From Roseovarius marisflavi (GTDB lineage: Bacteria; Pseudomonadota; Alphaproteobacteria; Rhodobacterales; Rhodobacteraceae): DNA of 64,000 bases. The DNA is taken from contig NZ_FRBN01000010.1 in assembly GCF_900142625.1 (NCBI RefSeq), positions 1 to 64,000 of the forward strand, read 5' to 3'. The notes under the pieces are model-generated. The model had not been told where the DNA came from and did no database searches. It saw only the letters and a program-made list of their open reading frames with translations. This document shows, in pieces, positions 63,543 through 64,000 of this stretch; the stretch's first letter is position 1, and every line of letters begins with the position of its first letter. The position numbers were made by a program, and so were the translations under genes.

Positions 63543-64000
63543 ATGCTGACAACGCAGTCAATTTTTGATCGCTATCAGGAAGTCCGAGCAAGATTCCCCC
63601 GTGTAACACCGCGCGAGGGATCGCTTGAAATCCAGTCTTTGCTGGACATCGTCGATCAGGTCGATGCCTTTGTTTTCGACGCTTTCGGCGTGCTGAACGT
63701 CGGCGAAACGCTGATCCCCGGTGCGGACGAACGGCTGGACCAATTGCGCGCACATGGCTGCGCCATTCGTATTCTGACCAATGCCGCGAGCTATGACCGC
63801 AACGGCGCCATAGCCAAGTTCAAACGCCTTGGACTGCGCGTTGAAGACGACGAAATCATCACCAGCCGGGAAGCGACACTCAAGAATTTGGAAAAGGGAC
63901 ATTGGGGCGTTATTGCCGCCGATTCCGATACGCTCAGCGATTTGCCAGAAACAGTAACGCGCCTTGGCGACACGCAGGCCGACTATGATAAGGTTGATCG
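63543..64000 (+). CDS. HAD-superfamily (type IIA) hydrolase, 5' part
   Basis: The frame opens at ATG 63543 with GGGGAAG upstream and runs off the window after 152 codons. Motif I is V-F-D-A-F-G-V-L-N, where the usual second Asp of D-x-D is Phe; motif II is I-L-T-N-A-A near 80, as in HAD-IIA phosphatases (NagD-like). It is divergent from the DeoR/ABC operon and shares its operator region, so it probably acts on the imported phosphorylated compound. Whether the missing Asp abolishes phosphatase activity is open. Confidence 0.8.
   Translation, partial: MLTTQSIFDRYQEVRARFPRVTPREGSLEIQSLLDIVDQVDAFVFDAFGVLNVGETLIPGADERLDQLRAHGCAIRILTNAASYDRNGAIAKFKRLGLRVEDDEIITSREATLKNLEKGHWGVIAADSDTLSDLPETVTRLGDTQADYDKVD

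Overview
The window is a 64 kb stretch of GC-rich, densely coding bacterial chromosome. Gene families, neighbourhoods and small orphan genes point to an alphaproteobacterium of the Rhodobacteraceae (roseobacter lineage). Pointers are the aerobic cobaltochelatase genes cobS/cobT, the prfA-prmC-DUF4167 order, the coiled-coil/zapA pair, a Usg protein beside gyrA, a magnesium-type HemB and a roseobacter-style valine-degradation block. No tRNA, rRNA or CRISPR array was seen.

Layout. (a) 1-3.4 kb is an accessory, decayed segment: the 5' end of an IS110-family transposase, a barstar-like gene broken by a stop codon, one small hypothetical gene and a tyrosine recombinase missing its catalytic C-terminus. 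(b) 3.4-10.6 kb is a minus-strand block: DUF427 protein, aminopeptidase P, PAS-like protein, cobT, a racemase-family gene and cobS. (c) 10.7-17.6 kb holds valine catabolism (3-hydroxyisobutyrate dehydrogenase, 3-hydroxyisobutyryl-CoA hydrolase, acyl-CoA dehydrogenase, methylmalonate-semialdehyde dehydrogenase) with a carboxylate-amine ligase inserted and a divergent LysR regulator. (d) 17.6-27.5 kb holds a CBS protein, coaD, a 47-residue membrane protein, a membrane-anchored LuxR regulator (frameshifted) with cytochrome b561 and PepSY genes, gap, a Na/Pi transporter, an Hsp70-like protein and transketolase. (e) 27.6-35.7 kb is a plus-strand housekeeping run: coiled-coil protein, zapA, DUF1499, prfA, prmC, DUF4167, trmJ, ctaA, carboxypeptidase M32. 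(f) 35.7-54.8 kb holds a CapD-like nucleotide-sugar dehydratase, gyrA, usg, a SYLF lipoprotein, hemB, mfd, an amidase, a DUF2189 protein, a Rieske oxygenase, and ilvI-ilvH. (g) 55.3-57.3 kb holds an orphan secreted protein and a Hint-domain gene abutting an IS30 remnant. (h) 57.6-64 kb is a DeoR-controlled ABC importer of the Ugp type with a phosphodiesterase, and a divergent HAD phosphatase-like gene that runs off the end.

The two strongest non-coding signals are regulatory. Upstream of ilvIH there is a complete ribosome-mediated attenuator: promoter, ribosome-binding site, 15-codon leader peptide with Leu-Val-Val, a 10-bp antiterminator pairing and an intrinsic terminator. In the divergent DeoR/HAD intergenic region, two copies of a 16-bp A/C-rich element in opposite orientation flank a promoter-like sequence and are probable DeoR operators. 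All family assignments rest on reading the translated sequence; no database search was run.
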